DNA of 64,000 nt, from assembly GCA_951799445.1 (NCBI GenBank), contig OX637297.1:1364001-1428000 (forward strand), read 5' to 3'. The notes below the pieces were generated by a model. The model had not been told where the DNA came from, ran no database searches, and saw only the letters and a program-made list of their open reading frames with translations. Position numbers and translations under genes: made by a program. This stretch comes from Pseudisothecium myosuroides. Taxonomy: Eukaryota > Streptophyta > Bryopsida > Hypnales > Lembophyllaceae. Shown here piece by piece: positions 9,890 to 21,806 of the stretch; the first letter of the stretch is position 1; every line of letters begins with the position of its first letter.

Positions 9890-10239
9890 ATTGTACGCCA
9901 AATACACGTTAATATTAGTGCTGAAGGCATCAGCATTGAAAGACCGTACTTTGGAATGGGGCAGCAAGAAGCCAGTTAACAGCCAGAGGTACATCCTTGT
10001 TGTACAATTTGTACATTTTGTATAGAATTGTACATAGCGTATGGCATATGCATGTTTTGCAAACTACCATCAGAACATAGACCTGTGAACAACGTGTATT
10101 TACATACTCTGAGTATCTATTTATGAAGGGAAGGAAATTTACTAATGAATTACAAACATACATGCATTGTACGAACTAAGTCTGCAACAATTTCTTTAAG
10201 ATTGTACTTTGAAAAAACAAAACCACCCTACCCTATGAA
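9890..10239. repeat. 3' flank unit, second copy
   Basis: This matches 5860-6224 with moderate divergence and is rich in GTACA words (for example TTGTACAATTTGTACATTTTG at 9998-10018). It directly follows the stop of the 135-aa minus-strand ORF. It is probably untranslated 3' DNA of the element gene. Confidence 0.6.
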
Positions 10240-10647
10240 TCATAGTGAGGGGCATTTTGATCCTCTTGCTTTTGCATCCCGTACTACAGCGTCTACTAAT
10301 TGTTGCTGTTCAGGTGTATAGGGATCCCAAATGACGGGGAAGTACCGTTCTGGCACCATGTCGTCGGTGAAATAGTATGTCGATTCCCCAAGCTCGCCCA
10401 CCCTGTCCTCATAGCTTGGTGCAGTTTTATCATCGTACAAAACTTCAGTATATAATTTGATAGCCCTGAACTCGTTAATCGCAGCTGCTGTCCACTCCAA
10501 TTCCTTGCCGTCTTCTCTCAATAGAAGTGCCTGCAACTCATCAGAACAAAAAATGGGAAGCTTTCCTTTACGCCTCTCCACCTCCCTGTCCACCTCTGCA
10601 AGGTACCAACGCAACTCAGCTTTGCAATTGGGAAGGGAAGACATCAT
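10240..10647 (-). CDS. 135-aa ORF of unknown function
   Basis: I start at the first of two adjacent methionines (10647; MMSSLPNCK). The upstream open frame is low-complexity and hydrophobic and unlikely to be coding. The peptide is charged and mostly helical in character: LRWYLAEVDREVERRKGKL, LQALLLRE, ERYFPVIWDPYTPEQQQLVDAVVRDAKAR. I see no known domain. The C-terminal third is shared with the exon split by LTR-1, so it is a duplicated element gene or captured host-gene exon. It may be the last exon of a longer gene. Confidence 0.5.
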   Translation of the reverse strand: MMSSLPNCKAELRWYLAEVDREVERRKGKLPIFCSDELQALLLREDGKELEWTAAAINEFRAIKLYTEVLYDDKTAPSYEDRVGELGESTYYFTDDMVPERYFPVIWDPYTPEQQQLVDAVVRDAKARGSKCPSL

Positions 10648-13073
10648 AACCCCACCGCAATCTGTCCAACAGTAGACGAAAAGAAGACAAAACAAGGTTA
10701 GCCTCGCAATTCGGAAGGAAAGACAGAAGAAAAAAAGGTATCGAAGCAGGAAAAAAGGAACTAGAACCACGAACCAAGACATGCGGCGACAGAACATGGA
10801 CGGGGGCATCGGAGGCAAGTATGAGGTGAACGACGCGCCAGAACAGGCTTGAACAAGAGGAGGTGTCGAGTGCAAAGTTGAACTAAGTGATTTTGCAAAG
10901 GCGGCGTTGAGGCAGACGTACACGTACACTAAATGTACACCAAACGTACACCAAACGTACACTAAAACGTACATGTACAATTTTCATAATCTCATTGTTC
11001 CATGAAGATTGATTAGTACTAATGTAAGTATCAAAAGTACATAATGCAAGTACAAACACTACAGACATTACAATTTGTACAGAACGTACTATTGGAAGCA
11101 TAGAATGGTAGTGCAGGAACTACGAACATTCCTTTCAGTCACCACTATCGGTACAAATGCAATTGCCCTACGACAAACACTACAAACACTAAAATTTTAG
11201 AATTGATTGTATTCCAATAATTATGAATCCTAATACAAACACTACGAACATTACAATTTCATAATTGAATGTATTCCAACAATTCTAAATCCTGCACCTC
11301 GGTTACAATTAGTACATTCCTTACTGTTGGAACCATAGGATGGTAGTGCAACACTCTAAGAACATTCCTTTCACTCACCACTACGGTACAAATGCAGTAG
11401 TCAGAGTACAATAGGTACCACACGTATAAAACTAGTACATGAACCAATATAGAAATTGACGATGTACAGTACAAGGAGATGAGGGAATTGACATAGTGAT
11501 TATACAGGTAGTACTTCCTGAATTGCACCTCCATTCCTGCCAATGTACAGTGTGTGAGCACTTGAAATACAAAGAGTCCATTGTCAAACTTGAAAGATGC
11601 GCCTAAATCCAGACAGTACGCTCATTTCTACAGAGAAATAGACCTTCATTCCATGCATCGACTGAAATGTGAAGTTTGCTACCACTTACAACACCCTCAA
11701 CCTTACAATTTCTTGGAAGAGTATAAGTCTGTATGATCATCCTACACTCAAGCTCAATCAAGGTCAATGCAATGAATGACTACAAAGGGTATAACATAGC
11801 AAGATAATAATGAGTACAGTAGGTAAGTTGAAATTTAAGTGGAATGAAACTAATAGGAATTGTGTATACAAACCTTCACATACTCTGATTAACTGAGTCA
11901 CACGAGACTGTAGGGGCATCAGTCGCCACTGCTCGCTCAAACAGTGCCTCGCTGCTCCTGACAACAGTAGTACTAGACATATGTCTAGTACTACAAAGTC
12001 CTAGGTAGTACGCAATGTTGCCTTGCTTGGACGTCAGTGTTTCTGAAACATACGATCCTTTTGTCAAAGTAATCAAGGAATCAAACTCTCTAGTACTACA
12101 AAATGGGAAGTAAGCCGTGATGCATTGTTGAACTAGTCTAGAGGTACGAAATGGAAAGTAATCCGTGATGCATTGTTGAACAAGTGTATAATTATGGTTA
12201 GCCATCTCCACACCACAAATTCAACTAGTGCAAGATTGAAAATAAGAAGCCAAACACGAGTACAAGACTGGAAACAAGAAGGCGAACACCCGTAAGTCTC
12301 TCGGGCACCAAAACTAATGCAATTTTGTAAGCAGCGACAAAGGTCAACATGAAACGAGAAGGCAAACACCCCTAAGTCTCTCAAGGCACCAAAGCGAATG
12401 AGCTATCAAAAGCGGCAACAAAGGTCAGCATGAAACAAGAAGGTGAACACCCCTAAGTCTCTCAGGCACCAAAGCAAATGAGCTATCGAAAGCAGCGATG
12501 AAGGTGAGCACGGAACCCAATGGCCCCGATTTCACAGGGCTAACAAGCCGCTCTATTTTGGGAGCCCTTTCCAGGGAATATGATCAGTCTAGATTTCACG
12601 ATGTAAAAGTCAATCCAAAATACTGTTACTGCGGCTTCCAAGATGATTCGGTTCGATACGACGGGTCACCACATCGCATGGACAAGAACAACAAAGTACA
12701 CATTTGTAGAAAGAGTATACAATTGTACAAAAAGTACAGAACTGTGGACGGAGAGTTGGAGAGGACCATAAGCTGAATTGAAATCGTGTACATGTTGCTT
12801 TGGACGCCCTTGTAATGCAAATGAGAAGCCACATTAAGAGCTGAAATGGTAGATTCAACAAATGGACAATAATAACGAGTGCACTTGTGTACAAAGAGTA
12901 TGAAATTGTATAAAACATATCTCTTAGTACTTACAAAAAGAAAAGTTCTGCACAGTTTCCACACCATGCACAAAAAAATTCCACAACATGAATAGCAAAA
13001 TTCAGTGGTCGACACCATAGTACTGTCTATTGTCCTGATTTACTCCGCGGCTTCTCCATCAAATTTGATTCCC
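10648..13073. other. Non-coding GTACA-rich interior of block B/C
   Basis: This 2.4 kb has dense GTAC words (10917-10980, 11020-11090, 11380-11480, 12700-12910), a direct repeat of about 65 bp (near 11100 and 11336), a 45-bp duplication (near 12075 and 12130) and an 80-bp tandem repeat (12272-12512). An open frame at 12498-12776 is not supported by any motif. No gene is called. Confidence 0.5.
12272..12512. repeat. 80-81 bp tandem repeat, three units
   Basis: Units start near 12272, 12352 and 12433. Each carries AACACCCSTAAGTCTCTC, then GGCACCAAA, then CAACAAAGGTCA-like words. Units two and three are the most similar. Confidence 0.8.
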
Positions 13074-13797
13074 CTATTCACTGCCTATCTCATCGTCACA
13101 CACTGGAAATGGCCATTGTACGTCGGAATTTCTCTGAACAGTAACATCATAAACACCCATCTCCAAGCGCCTGAATGTTACCCGATCACCTACCACTAAT
13201 TGATGGAATTCCCAATAAAATTTCCATCCTCTACTAAGCATCACTTGTGGCCGTCCCTGCCTGGTGCTTGATATTTTCACTTTGACAAGCAAAGTGTAAA
13301 GTTTCCCTATACTCCAAAGTCTAACAAATCCTTGGTTAGCCTCTCCATCGAAATCTTCTTGAAACCTCCGGAAGAACTGGACGGGCACCCTCTGAGACCA
13401 AATATTATAGAATAAGAGAGACACCCCTTTAAACAAAAAAACAAAAACCAAAAGCAAAACCAACATTTCTAATTACACACTTTGAATTAGAAATGAATTG
13501 TGCAGTTACCATGCGGAGGAGCGACGCCTTCTTCAGCGTCTTGTGAAAAACCTCTTCTGCTCGAATTGCCCCGGCTGGCACTCCTCCAACAAATGCCCGC
13601 GCCACTGCTCCATCTGGTGGCAGCACTCCTCCAGCGACTGCTTGGGCCGGCGCTCCTCCAGCGATTGCGGGGACCACCGATGTTCCTCCAGTGAATGCTT
13701 GCGCCGGCGCCAGTGGTCCATTTGGAGGCCCTCCTCCATGAACCGCCGATGCCACTGCGCCTTCCAGCGGAAGTCCATGAAATTCCCACTGCTCCAT
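13074..13797 (-). CDS. B3 DNA-binding domain gene (REM-like), element-borne
   Basis: Two exons on the minus strand: 13797-13510 (donor ATG|GTAACT) and 13391-13074 (acceptor CTCAG). Exon 1 encodes an Ala/Gly/Pro-rich repetitive stretch (AFTGG, AIAGGAPAQAVAGG) and then VFHKTLKKASLLRM, the usual opening of a B3 fold. Exon 2 continues RVPVQFFRRF, then VMLSRGWKFYWEFHQLVVGDRVTF (13190-13260), and ends in an acidic tail. The GW and GD.V.F motifs with this spacing are typical of B3. B3 proteins bind DNA in plant nuclei. The gene lies 1.1 kb downstream of the transposase gene on the same strand, and a damaged second copy keeps the same relation at 19934-20533. It could bind the element or regulate it; that is inference. 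Confidence 0.7.
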
Positions 13798-14920
13798 TCG
13801 GCACCTTTGCTTCGATTCACAGGGAGTTCGTACACAAGATGTGTTTACAATTTGAAAAGGGCAGTTTATAGCTGTATTAGTGGTGTTCAATTCCTTGTTG
13901 ATGATGCCTACTACATGGACTTAGGTCCAGTGATAAATTATCATTGTAGTTCATGGGAGAATGATGTGTAGTTAACGACTATCATGCATTTGGAGAGTGC
14001 CAAGGTAAGTAATCACACAAGTCCAAATGACTATGATGCATATTAAGTGTGCCGATGTAAGTTTTGAGTCTCAAGGTAATGCTTACAAAATAAATAAATG
14101 CACATGATAATTCAAAATGGCAAGTAAGTACTTACTGTACAAAGAAGCTGGATGGTAGTGTACAAATAGGTGTATAAGAGTACAGATTGTACAAAAACAC
14201 CGACTGAATGCTATTGCTATAAAAGTATATAAGCTAAGAGAAGTATACTACTAAGAAATTCATTTTCGATTATCCCTAGTACTCTTCTTCTACTAAAACT
14301 TTTTAGATTATTCAATCACAAGTATACTGTTAACGAATATGAGGTACACTGACTTCTTTGAAACCAAGAACTGGACTTAAAAAGTTTCCTTTTTCTTTTG
14401 AACAACCTATTCAAATGAAAAGAATCGCTATAGATAAAATAAAAAAAGACCTATAACTTGTGCTCACACAGCAATAGTGTTAACTTGTCGGTTTCGTCTG
14501 ATAAGTTCAAGAAACCCGGCGGTCAACTGTTAGTTCTCCCTCCGGCACTCTGAAACCATGTTGGTGTGCATATGAAGCATGAGTAGAGACAAGCTTAACG
14601 TGAATATGATACCTTGAGCTAAAACCGCAGTCGTAATTGACAATGCAGGATCATGGACCTTGTCTTCAGAGTAGATTCAAGAAAAGTCAGATAGAATGAC
14701 GAGAATGCATCAAAGACGACAGATGATTCCGTAATAATTGAGTAAAAATTACTTTGAACATCCTTCGAATGCACATGAATAGCAATCTCAGCTACAACGA
14801 TAGACACAGCGGACAGACAAGAATAACCCAGTACAAAATTGTACAAGGCGTATAAAATTATACAAAACGTATGGAATTATATACAAAATATCCCGGGTTG
14901 TACTTATAGAAGTAAAGGTG
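13798..14920. other. Non-coding spacer between transposase and B3 gene
   Basis: It contains GTACA words (14137-14200, 14831-14900). Segments 13895-14190 and 14340-14450 are repeated near 20730-21040 and 21180-21295, which shows how the second unit was derived. The tract around 14660-14800 is also repeated near 19595-19690. No gene is seen. Confidence 0.55.
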
Positions 14921-17900
14921 CTAGTCTTCTTCCTCGCTGAACCGATGTAAGCCAACCCTAATAGTAGCGAGGTTGTCGTCACTTATGTCATAAGTAACCT
15001 CCCCACCTTTCCGCCTACCTGGCTTCAAAATCATAGCAAATTTTCCATGCACCACAAGGTGTGCATCAATATGGGCTGGTTGGAAGTTGCCCAGATGAAC
15101 GTACCCATTATTCCACTTTTGATAGTAAGTTCCCCGTATGAGGAAGTCGCTAGCTTCAAACTCCGGGCCCCAAGCACATTTGAACCCGCGATCAACCTCA
15201 TACTTCCCCCTGATGCACTGTAAAATATAGAACTCCACTCCCTCGTTGTTGCCTTCTACAATAGGGAAAACAAAGTTGTCACCTGGCCGAATGAGATTGC
15301 CAAATCCCTCGCCTTCCACGACCTCCTCCCAATCCTTGTCATCTGCAACATCGTAGTCCGGCATGTGGTCAGCAACTAGTTGGAGATCGTATGGCTTCAA
15401 CTTTACCAAATCCCAGTTCTCAACATGGGACTTGTTAACGCAGTTGACGAAATTGCCGTCAAGGCAATAAACACAGAATCACGATAATTTGCGCACAAAA
15501 AGTTGCGTTGGGTCCGCAACAGCAAAAGAGTAAATCGAATGCAAGGCCTGGGAGCCTGAAACAATCTCGCAATGGTAACTGCGCTCCCTCGTGACGTCCT
15601 TCGGTATTTCCCAGAAGTATCTCTGAACCTCTTTGATGCCGGTCTTCTCGAAGTTCGTATCCACAATCCCTCCCATGGTCTCATTCAAAAACGCCACGGC
15701 ATCGTGGGCGTTTTGCATCCTCCTCCATGTGTTGTGTAACTGGGACTACCTTAGAGCGCGCTTCACAACAGCACTAGCTCCATCCCACTCTCCCTTCCTA
15801 TGACTTGTTCCAAAATAATTCCAGTTCGTAGTGCAACCATTTGTCAGGCCGGGATATCTGGCCACAAAATAAAATGGTCGGGCACCCTTGAACTGCCCCG
15901 CACAGCCATCGGACCACACGACGTGGTGCTTTGATTGAATCCTTGTCAATGCATGTACAGAAGTCAATACACTCTGTAACATTTACAAGTGCTATACAAA
16001 ATCGGTACAGAAAGTACATTTTACGATACACACGCATCATAGTCGGAGAGTTCCATGCTACCCACAATTAACTCTTATATAAGAACTAGGCATAGAGTGC
16101 AAATGAGAAAGAGATATGGTAAATACAAAACTTGGGGCAATGTGAAGCATACCTTGAGACTCTAGCCATCGCCACTATTGCATCAAGCAATGCTGTACAA
16201 AAAGGGAATCGTGCTTTTCATCATCAATTATGTAGAAATGGGATTCCTTCACCATAACTCCGTCTGGTTTAAAGCGATACGTGATGTGGACAAGGATACT
16301 GATCTGTGTGGAGCACCAATACATGCTTTGGATCTGATTTTGAATCTCAAAAGTGTAGTTCTCAACAAAATCAATATGTGACAAAATCACATCTTTGCCC
16401 AAACTCTGCATAGAACGCTTGCAGTGGTCGTCCTGCCACCTCGCAATGAAGTTGTGCTTCACAAATTGGGGCAGTTTAGACTTTAAGTATTCAAAGAACA
16501 CTTGTGGAGAGGTCTCTTTGTATACCTTGACAATCCTCTTCCGGGGCTTCCCATCCCGTGTCACCCCAATGATTTCATTCTCAAAACACTTCCAGGTGAC
16601 ATTTGAAGACGATGATAACTCAAGAGGGCAAATCGGAAGCTTCAAAATACCACAGTCTCCACACGTATCCTTGACACATTGCAAAGCATGCCACTCTTTG
16701 TTCTCAGGCTTAAGGCAAACGATCTGTTGCCACAGCGCTGTTGTACCTGCATATGTCTTCAGATGCGCTTTACACTTTGCTTCTTCTTCCAGTCGAAAGA
16801 GGCACACATCACACACGCACTGGCAATTCTCTAAGATGTGGATTCCCTTTGTGCCATCCCCAATCCGATTGAACCCCTCCCTGAGCATGTCGATCTCCAC
16901 GTGGTATCTACAACAGCAGATGTTCCTCTCATTGCACGCTCTAACAAAGTAAGGCTTTAGTTTCTCAGAGGCTCTCTGTTTGATTGCCACGTCTGGGTGT
17001 GCCACCTTAAATCGCTGGTGGAATGCAGCCTACATGAATGCAAATTTTTTTGAGAAATCAAAAGAGGTAATACAAAAGAGGTAATCAAAAGTACAAAGCC
17101 CGTACAAAACATACCTTGGACCGTAATGCCCAGAATAATACGTCAAGTAAAAGGCTCCAACAAAGCAGACCACCCGACTACAAAGACTTTCTGAATACTC
17201 AACCATGAGACCCACGGTACTCTTTGTACATAATGTATAGTTGTTAATACAGCATGTACCTTGTAACATTGTAATCAACGTATTGCAGGGTACACATTCA
17301 GACCATCAAAGAACTGAGGGAGATACAACAAGGTGCGTAGCGTACGTGTCGGATGGAAACGATGTCTAGGATTGTATATTTGACAATGCAACATTTGTAC
17401 AGGGTGCTGCGACACTGCAATCAAATCGATTTGTACCTGACTTTCGAGCAAATAGTGAGTGCAATGCTTGTCGTACGTATTTGGACTTATCCATTTCTGT
17501 ACAATTTCCGTCCTATTGGGACTTACACGGGTCTCTTCTGTCCACCACTTTGTAACGAGGTCTTTAATCTTGCCAGGCAGTCCTAGCCTCTTTCTACGTC
17601 TTACGAGTGCAAAAGATGAAGCTTGCAATCGTACACTACTTCGACGGGTTATTGCCACCCTCAAATTGGATGGGCAAACATTCAAAACCCGTGACAAAGC
17701 TTCGGTGTTTGTAACCCAAGTAGATATAGCCGCATCTAGGAGAACAGCCTTCCTAGCGAGCATATCTGCCGATTGAACACCCTTCACAGCATCCAACTCC
17801 AATTGATAATTTTTTAAGAATTCAAATTGAGCCTTGGCATCCTGCCCACGAGGATAATACTCAGGAAGAAATGGAGAAATACGTTCGTCCTCCAAAAAAC

Positions 17901-18208
17901 GCTCCATAATTTTTAGCCTAGAAGATGCCTCCGGACAACCTTGCATCTTCATTGTGAAAAAATCCACAATTTTGAACGAAACCTCCGCAAGCTGTCGTGA
18001 AGACATCTCCCTTTCGACCTCCAATTCATCCTGCACAGCAAGTAACCTTGCTGCTTCTTCTCTCTCCCTCAACAATTGTCTACGTTTACGTTGCCTCTCT
18101 GCTTCCCCATCTCTTAGACCCTCCCTCACCGCATTGTGATCCTCCGCCCTTCCACAAGGTCCCTTCCTCTTGAATCTGGCACGTCGCTCTCCAAGTCTTC
18201 TATTCCAT
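14921..18208 (-). pseudogene. Multi-exon DDE-type transposase (DFxENY / SDG / DGA family)
   Basis: Exons on the minus strand: 18208-17437, about 17230-17115, 17029-16153, about 15960-15750 and about 15725-14921. N-terminus: Arg/Glu-rich helix, then LVTKWWTEETRVSPNRTEIV. Middle: zinc-like CCCRYHVE and CQCVCDVC, then CGDCGILKLPICP. Catalytic-looking signatures: HIDFVENYTF, VVWSDGCAGQFKG, and WNYFGTSHRKGEWDGASAVVKR. The C-terminal domain has GYVHLGNF and ends EED. I know this arrangement from uncharacterised animal and plant proteins; treating it as an RNase H-like transposase is inference. In-frame stops occur at 16177-16175 (TAG) and 15481-15479 (TGA), and about 2 bp are lost just after the start codon compared with the second copy (21603). 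This copy is therefore probably dead but recently so. Confidence 0.65.
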
Positions 18209-18880
18209 TGTAAACCTTCAGAAGAAAATTGTAAATTCAAAAAGCATTGAAGCATTCAGGCGACTACCTGAAGCGCTTGAGTTCACGAGTCCTTTGTTAG
18301 AGTACCAGAAAACTCGCTGGAATACGAAGCGTACCAAATGTTATACAGTTTGTACTGTGCGTAAATGTTTGTATATCGGGCCAGGGGGGCGAGCGTTTCA
18401 AAACTATCTACAGGTTGCAAACTTGAATTTCATTGATGAACAAAGATAAGTAAAACCTTCTAGAATTGAACTAAATTGATCTCAAGTAATGCTCAGCCTC
18501 CTCTAGCTGTGTGAAACTTCGAAACTTTGAATTCCTGAAACCCTTGACCTCCCTCTCACATTCATGCCAAACATTGTATAATCTTGGGTGATAGCCGTGT
18601 CTAACAGCATAATATTTCTGTGTTCACTACACCAGTCGATGTAGAAATCGCATCGTCAATCTCACCGGAGGTGTGAGCTTTTTCTTCCATCACGTGAAGA
18701 GGGGTTGAACTTTGCAATTTGGTGAATCGTCCTAGGCAAAAGTGGAAGACTCGTTGAAGAATTGTCAAGAGCAAAGCAAGTATCAAAATCTCCACTCGCA
18801 AGGCAACCAAACCTCTACATTATTAATTGCGTCTTTGAATCTTGAAAACTTGATACATGTTCTTAGAATACTCACCATAT
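18209..18880. other. 5' flank of the transposase gene, then unassigned DNA
   Basis: Bases 18241-18390 match 21620-21800, the stretch leading to the element terminus, including GTAAATGTTTGTATATCGGG. After GGGGGGCGA at about 18390 the match ends, so this unit has lost its outermost tip. From 18400 to 18880 I see no gene. Confidence 0.6.
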
Positions 18881-19150
18881 CACTATAAGAAACCTCTGTT
18901 TTAGGTGACAAGCCCTAATTTTTTATGACGGATTTTAGGTGATGTCAATGTTGACAACCCAAAATTTTTATGTCAACAAAAATGTACAATTTAACATCAA
19001 TATTGACAATCCAATGTTTTCATGTCAACATTGATGTTACGTTGGACATTTTTGTTGACATAAAAGTTTTGGGTTGTCAACATTGACATCACCTAAAATC
19101 CGTCATAAAAAATTAGGGCTCGTCACTTAAAACAGAGGTTTCTTATAGTG
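18881..19150. mobile_element. CACTA-type fold-back MITE, 270 bp
   Basis: It begins CACTATAAGAAACCTCTG and ends in the exact reverse complement at 19150. It is flanked by TAT on both sides (18878-18880 and 19151-19153). Almost the whole length is an inverted repeat, with arms carrying ATGACGGATTTTAGGTGA and TTGACAACCCAAAA. The first 25 bases closely match the right end of the 14-kb CACTA element here (CACTATACGAAACCTCCG), which suggests that family can move it. Confidence 0.92.
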
Positions 19151-19933
19151 TATTCATGTTTGTGATCTGTGCCTGATACTGGATCTATCTCACCTCAACC
19201 CAAGACATTTAACTATCAAAGATACCACCTTTTAATCTTGTTATCTCGATGAAGGGGGGTGTTAACAAATATCAGTAGAGGTGCCTGGATATAACTTACT
19301 TCCATTCATTACACATTCATCCATAGTCGTAGTACCTACATATGAAGTTCTTTCACTAATTGTCTGATTTTCTCTTTTGAGTTTATCCGTGTATGTATGT
19401 ATTGACCTGCTTGCTCCATTGTAATGTCATTCTCTGACTTTTGATTTTGTATGTTTGTCGAGTTATGTGATTTGGTTCAACATATACATTTTTCCTGAAA
19501 TGCTTAAAATTTGACGCTTGCAAGTTGTACACCGACTTCTTTGAAACCAAAAACTGGACTTAAAAGTTTTCTTTTTCATTTGAACAACCCATATGATAGA
19601 ATGGAGATAATGCATCAAAAACAGTAGATGATTCTATGATAACCGAATGCAAATTACTTTGGAAATCCTTCGAATGCGCATAAGCAACCAGCTCAAGAGC
19701 TGCAATGGTAGACACAGTAAATGGACCAAAATAAACAAGTACAGGTATGTACAGAGAGTATGAAATTGTACAAAATATAGTAAATTTTCTAAAAAGTATC
19801 TCTTAGTACTTACAAAAAGTATAGTTTTGTACAGTTTCCAGACTGTGCACAGTAAAATTCAGTGCAGTAGTTGCCCCCAAAGTACCATCTATTGTCCTCA
19901 TTTATGTATTGGTGAACATATGCTTTGTGGCTT

Positions 19934-20533
19934 CTATGCTAGGTTCAAAGAGGGAGACGATGGTTCCCCAGATTCAATGGCTGTATCACCACCCACCGGA
20001 AATCCAACTTGTCTGCCAGTGGAACTTCTTTGAACAGTAACTTCAAATTCAGCCGCAGCCAAGCGCCTAAATGTGACCCGGTCGCCAACAACTATGCGAT
20101 GGAAACAACAATAATATCTCCATCCTTGAGTAAGCATAACTTGTATTCGTCGCTTCTTGGTGTACGATATTTTCACATTGACAAACAAAGAGTAAAGTTT
20201 CCCTATGTACCGAAGTCTAACAAATCCTTTGTAAGCCTCTCCTTCAAAATCATCTCAAAACTTCCGAAAGAACCATGCGGGCACCCTCTGCGACCAAATT
20301 AAAAAGAATAAGAGATGTGCCCCTTTGAAACCAAAAAAAACCCACCTAAAACCCAGCAATTCTTGTTACATTGAGAGACACAATCTTCAAAATAGTAATG
20401 AAATTGCAAATGCAGTTACCATGATTCGGAGGGACGCCTTCTTCAAGGTCTTATGAAAAGCATCCCCTGCACACGGCGTTGTTCCCTCAAACGCGTGGGC
20501 AGGCGCCACGACTCCATCCGGCTGCGCATCCAT
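19934..20533 (-). pseudogene. Second, damaged copy of the B3 gene
   Basis: Exon 1 (20533 to about 20420) encodes MDAQPDGVVAPAHAF and AFHKTLKKASLRIM. The B3 exon (about 20295-19934) includes VMLTQGWRYY and VVGDRVTFRRL. Where the first copy has RRFQEDF, this copy has a TGA stop. The exon order, donor and acceptor are preserved. The Ala/Gly repeats of exon 1 are mostly missing. Its C-terminus (GFPVGGDTAIESGE) differs from the first copy. Confidence 0.7.
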
Positions 20534-20699
20534 GGCAGACTCGAGCGGGCACCAAACAATGAGGAAGTAAAAGTGGGCACCAAACAATGGCAAAGGGGAA
20601 TGCGGGCGGCGGGAAGAAGTAAAAATAGCCTGCAGCGGCTCCACTACAGGTTGAGAGCCTCTACAAACGATGAATGTGCAAAGATAATTTGATGTTTAT

Positions 20700-21216
20700 A
20701 ATACTAGTCATTTTAATTTCATTTGAGGATGATGCCTACTACATAGAGTAGGTCCAGTAATTTCTAATCATTGTCATTCATGGGAGAACATAGTACAACT
20801 TTGTAAAACTTCAAATAACTATCATGGGTTTCAAGTGTGCCGATGACTATAATGCATTTCAAGTGTGCCGATGTGAGTTTTAAGTTTAGTAGTCATGCTT
20901 AAAAACTAAACAAATGCACATGAAGATTCAAAAAGGCAAGTGAGTACTTCTCTGTTAACACTCATTGTACAAAGAAGGTGGATATTGTGTACAACTACAA
21001 GTACAAACCGCGGTACAAACACGTACTTTTAAATACGTTTTGTACTGGTTAAGAAGCAGTGGTGAATGCTCACTTGTTTGCTCCATTGTAATGTCATTGT
21101 CTATTGATCTTGCATTTTTTTCTAGTTAAGTGATTTGGTTTAACATATACAACTTTCTTGAAATGCCTAAAATCTCACACTTGCAGGTAGTACACTGACT
21201 TCTTTGAAACCAAGAA
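20700..21216. repeat. Spacer matching 13895-14450
   Basis: It contains the GATGATGCCTACTACAT tract, GTACA words and the ACTGACTTCTTTGAAACCAAGAA tract in the order seen downstream of the first transposase copy. The similarity continues to about 21295 and then jumps straight into the 5' exon of the transposase, so the body of the gene was deleted. Confidence 0.65.
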
Positions 21217-21603
21217 TTAGACTCTAAAATTTTCTTTCGCTTTGAAAAACGTATTCAAATGACAACAATTGGAATACACAAAACAAAAAAGACCTATAAT
21301 CTTCAGCCTAGAAGATGCCTCCGGGCAACCTTGCATCTTTGAAATGAAGAAATCCACAATTTTGGACAAAATAAACAATTGCTCTTGTGGAGACATCTCC
21401 CTTCCTACCTCCAATTCCTCGTCCTGCACAAAAAGCAAACGAGCTGCTGCTTCTCTCTCCCTCACCAACTAACGACGTCGACGTTGCCTCTCTGCTTCCC
21501 CGTCTCTCAGACCCTCCCTCACCGCATTGTGATCCTCCGCCCTTCCACGAGGTCCCTTCCTCTTGAATCCGGCACGTCACTCTCCAAGTCTTCTGTTTGC
21601 CAT
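21217..21603 (-). pseudogene. Transposase exon-1 remnant
   Basis: The start (MANRRLGE, 21603) and following codons match exon 1 of the gene at 18208, through KGPRGRAEDHN, EEELEV and KMQGCPEASSRLKI. Two in-frame stops are present (in place of R of GERRA and near RRRR). The match ends near 21300, where it is joined to DNA normally found 3' of the gene. This is a deletion derivative of the element. Confidence 0.75.
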
Positions 21604-21806
21604 TGTAAACCTTCACAAGAAAACTGTAAACTCAAAAAGCATCGAAGCATTTAGGCGACTACCTGAAGTGCTCGAGTTCACGGGTTCATTGCCCGAGTTC
21701 ACGGGACCTTTGTTAGAGTACCGAAAAACCCGCCGAAATATGAGGCGTACCAAATGTCATACAGTTTGTACTGTGCGTAAATGTTTGTATATCGGGTTAG
21801 GGGGCG

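Noticed and set aside
10648..10980. N-terminal extension of the 135-aa ORF to 246 aa
   Set aside because: The extension is hydrophobic low-complexity translation of GTACA-rich spacer and has no counterpart in the related copy; the double Met at 10647 is a better start.
13498..13971. 157-aa plus-strand Cys/Ser-rich ORF
   Set aside because: It is the reverse of the Ala/Gly-repeat exon of the B3 gene; periodic repeats create open frames on both strands.
18582..18600. GGGTGATAGCCGTGT as a possible left terminus of block B/C
   Set aside because: Only the first seven or so bases resemble GGGTGATCGCACACTACGG, and no element DNA changes at this point.
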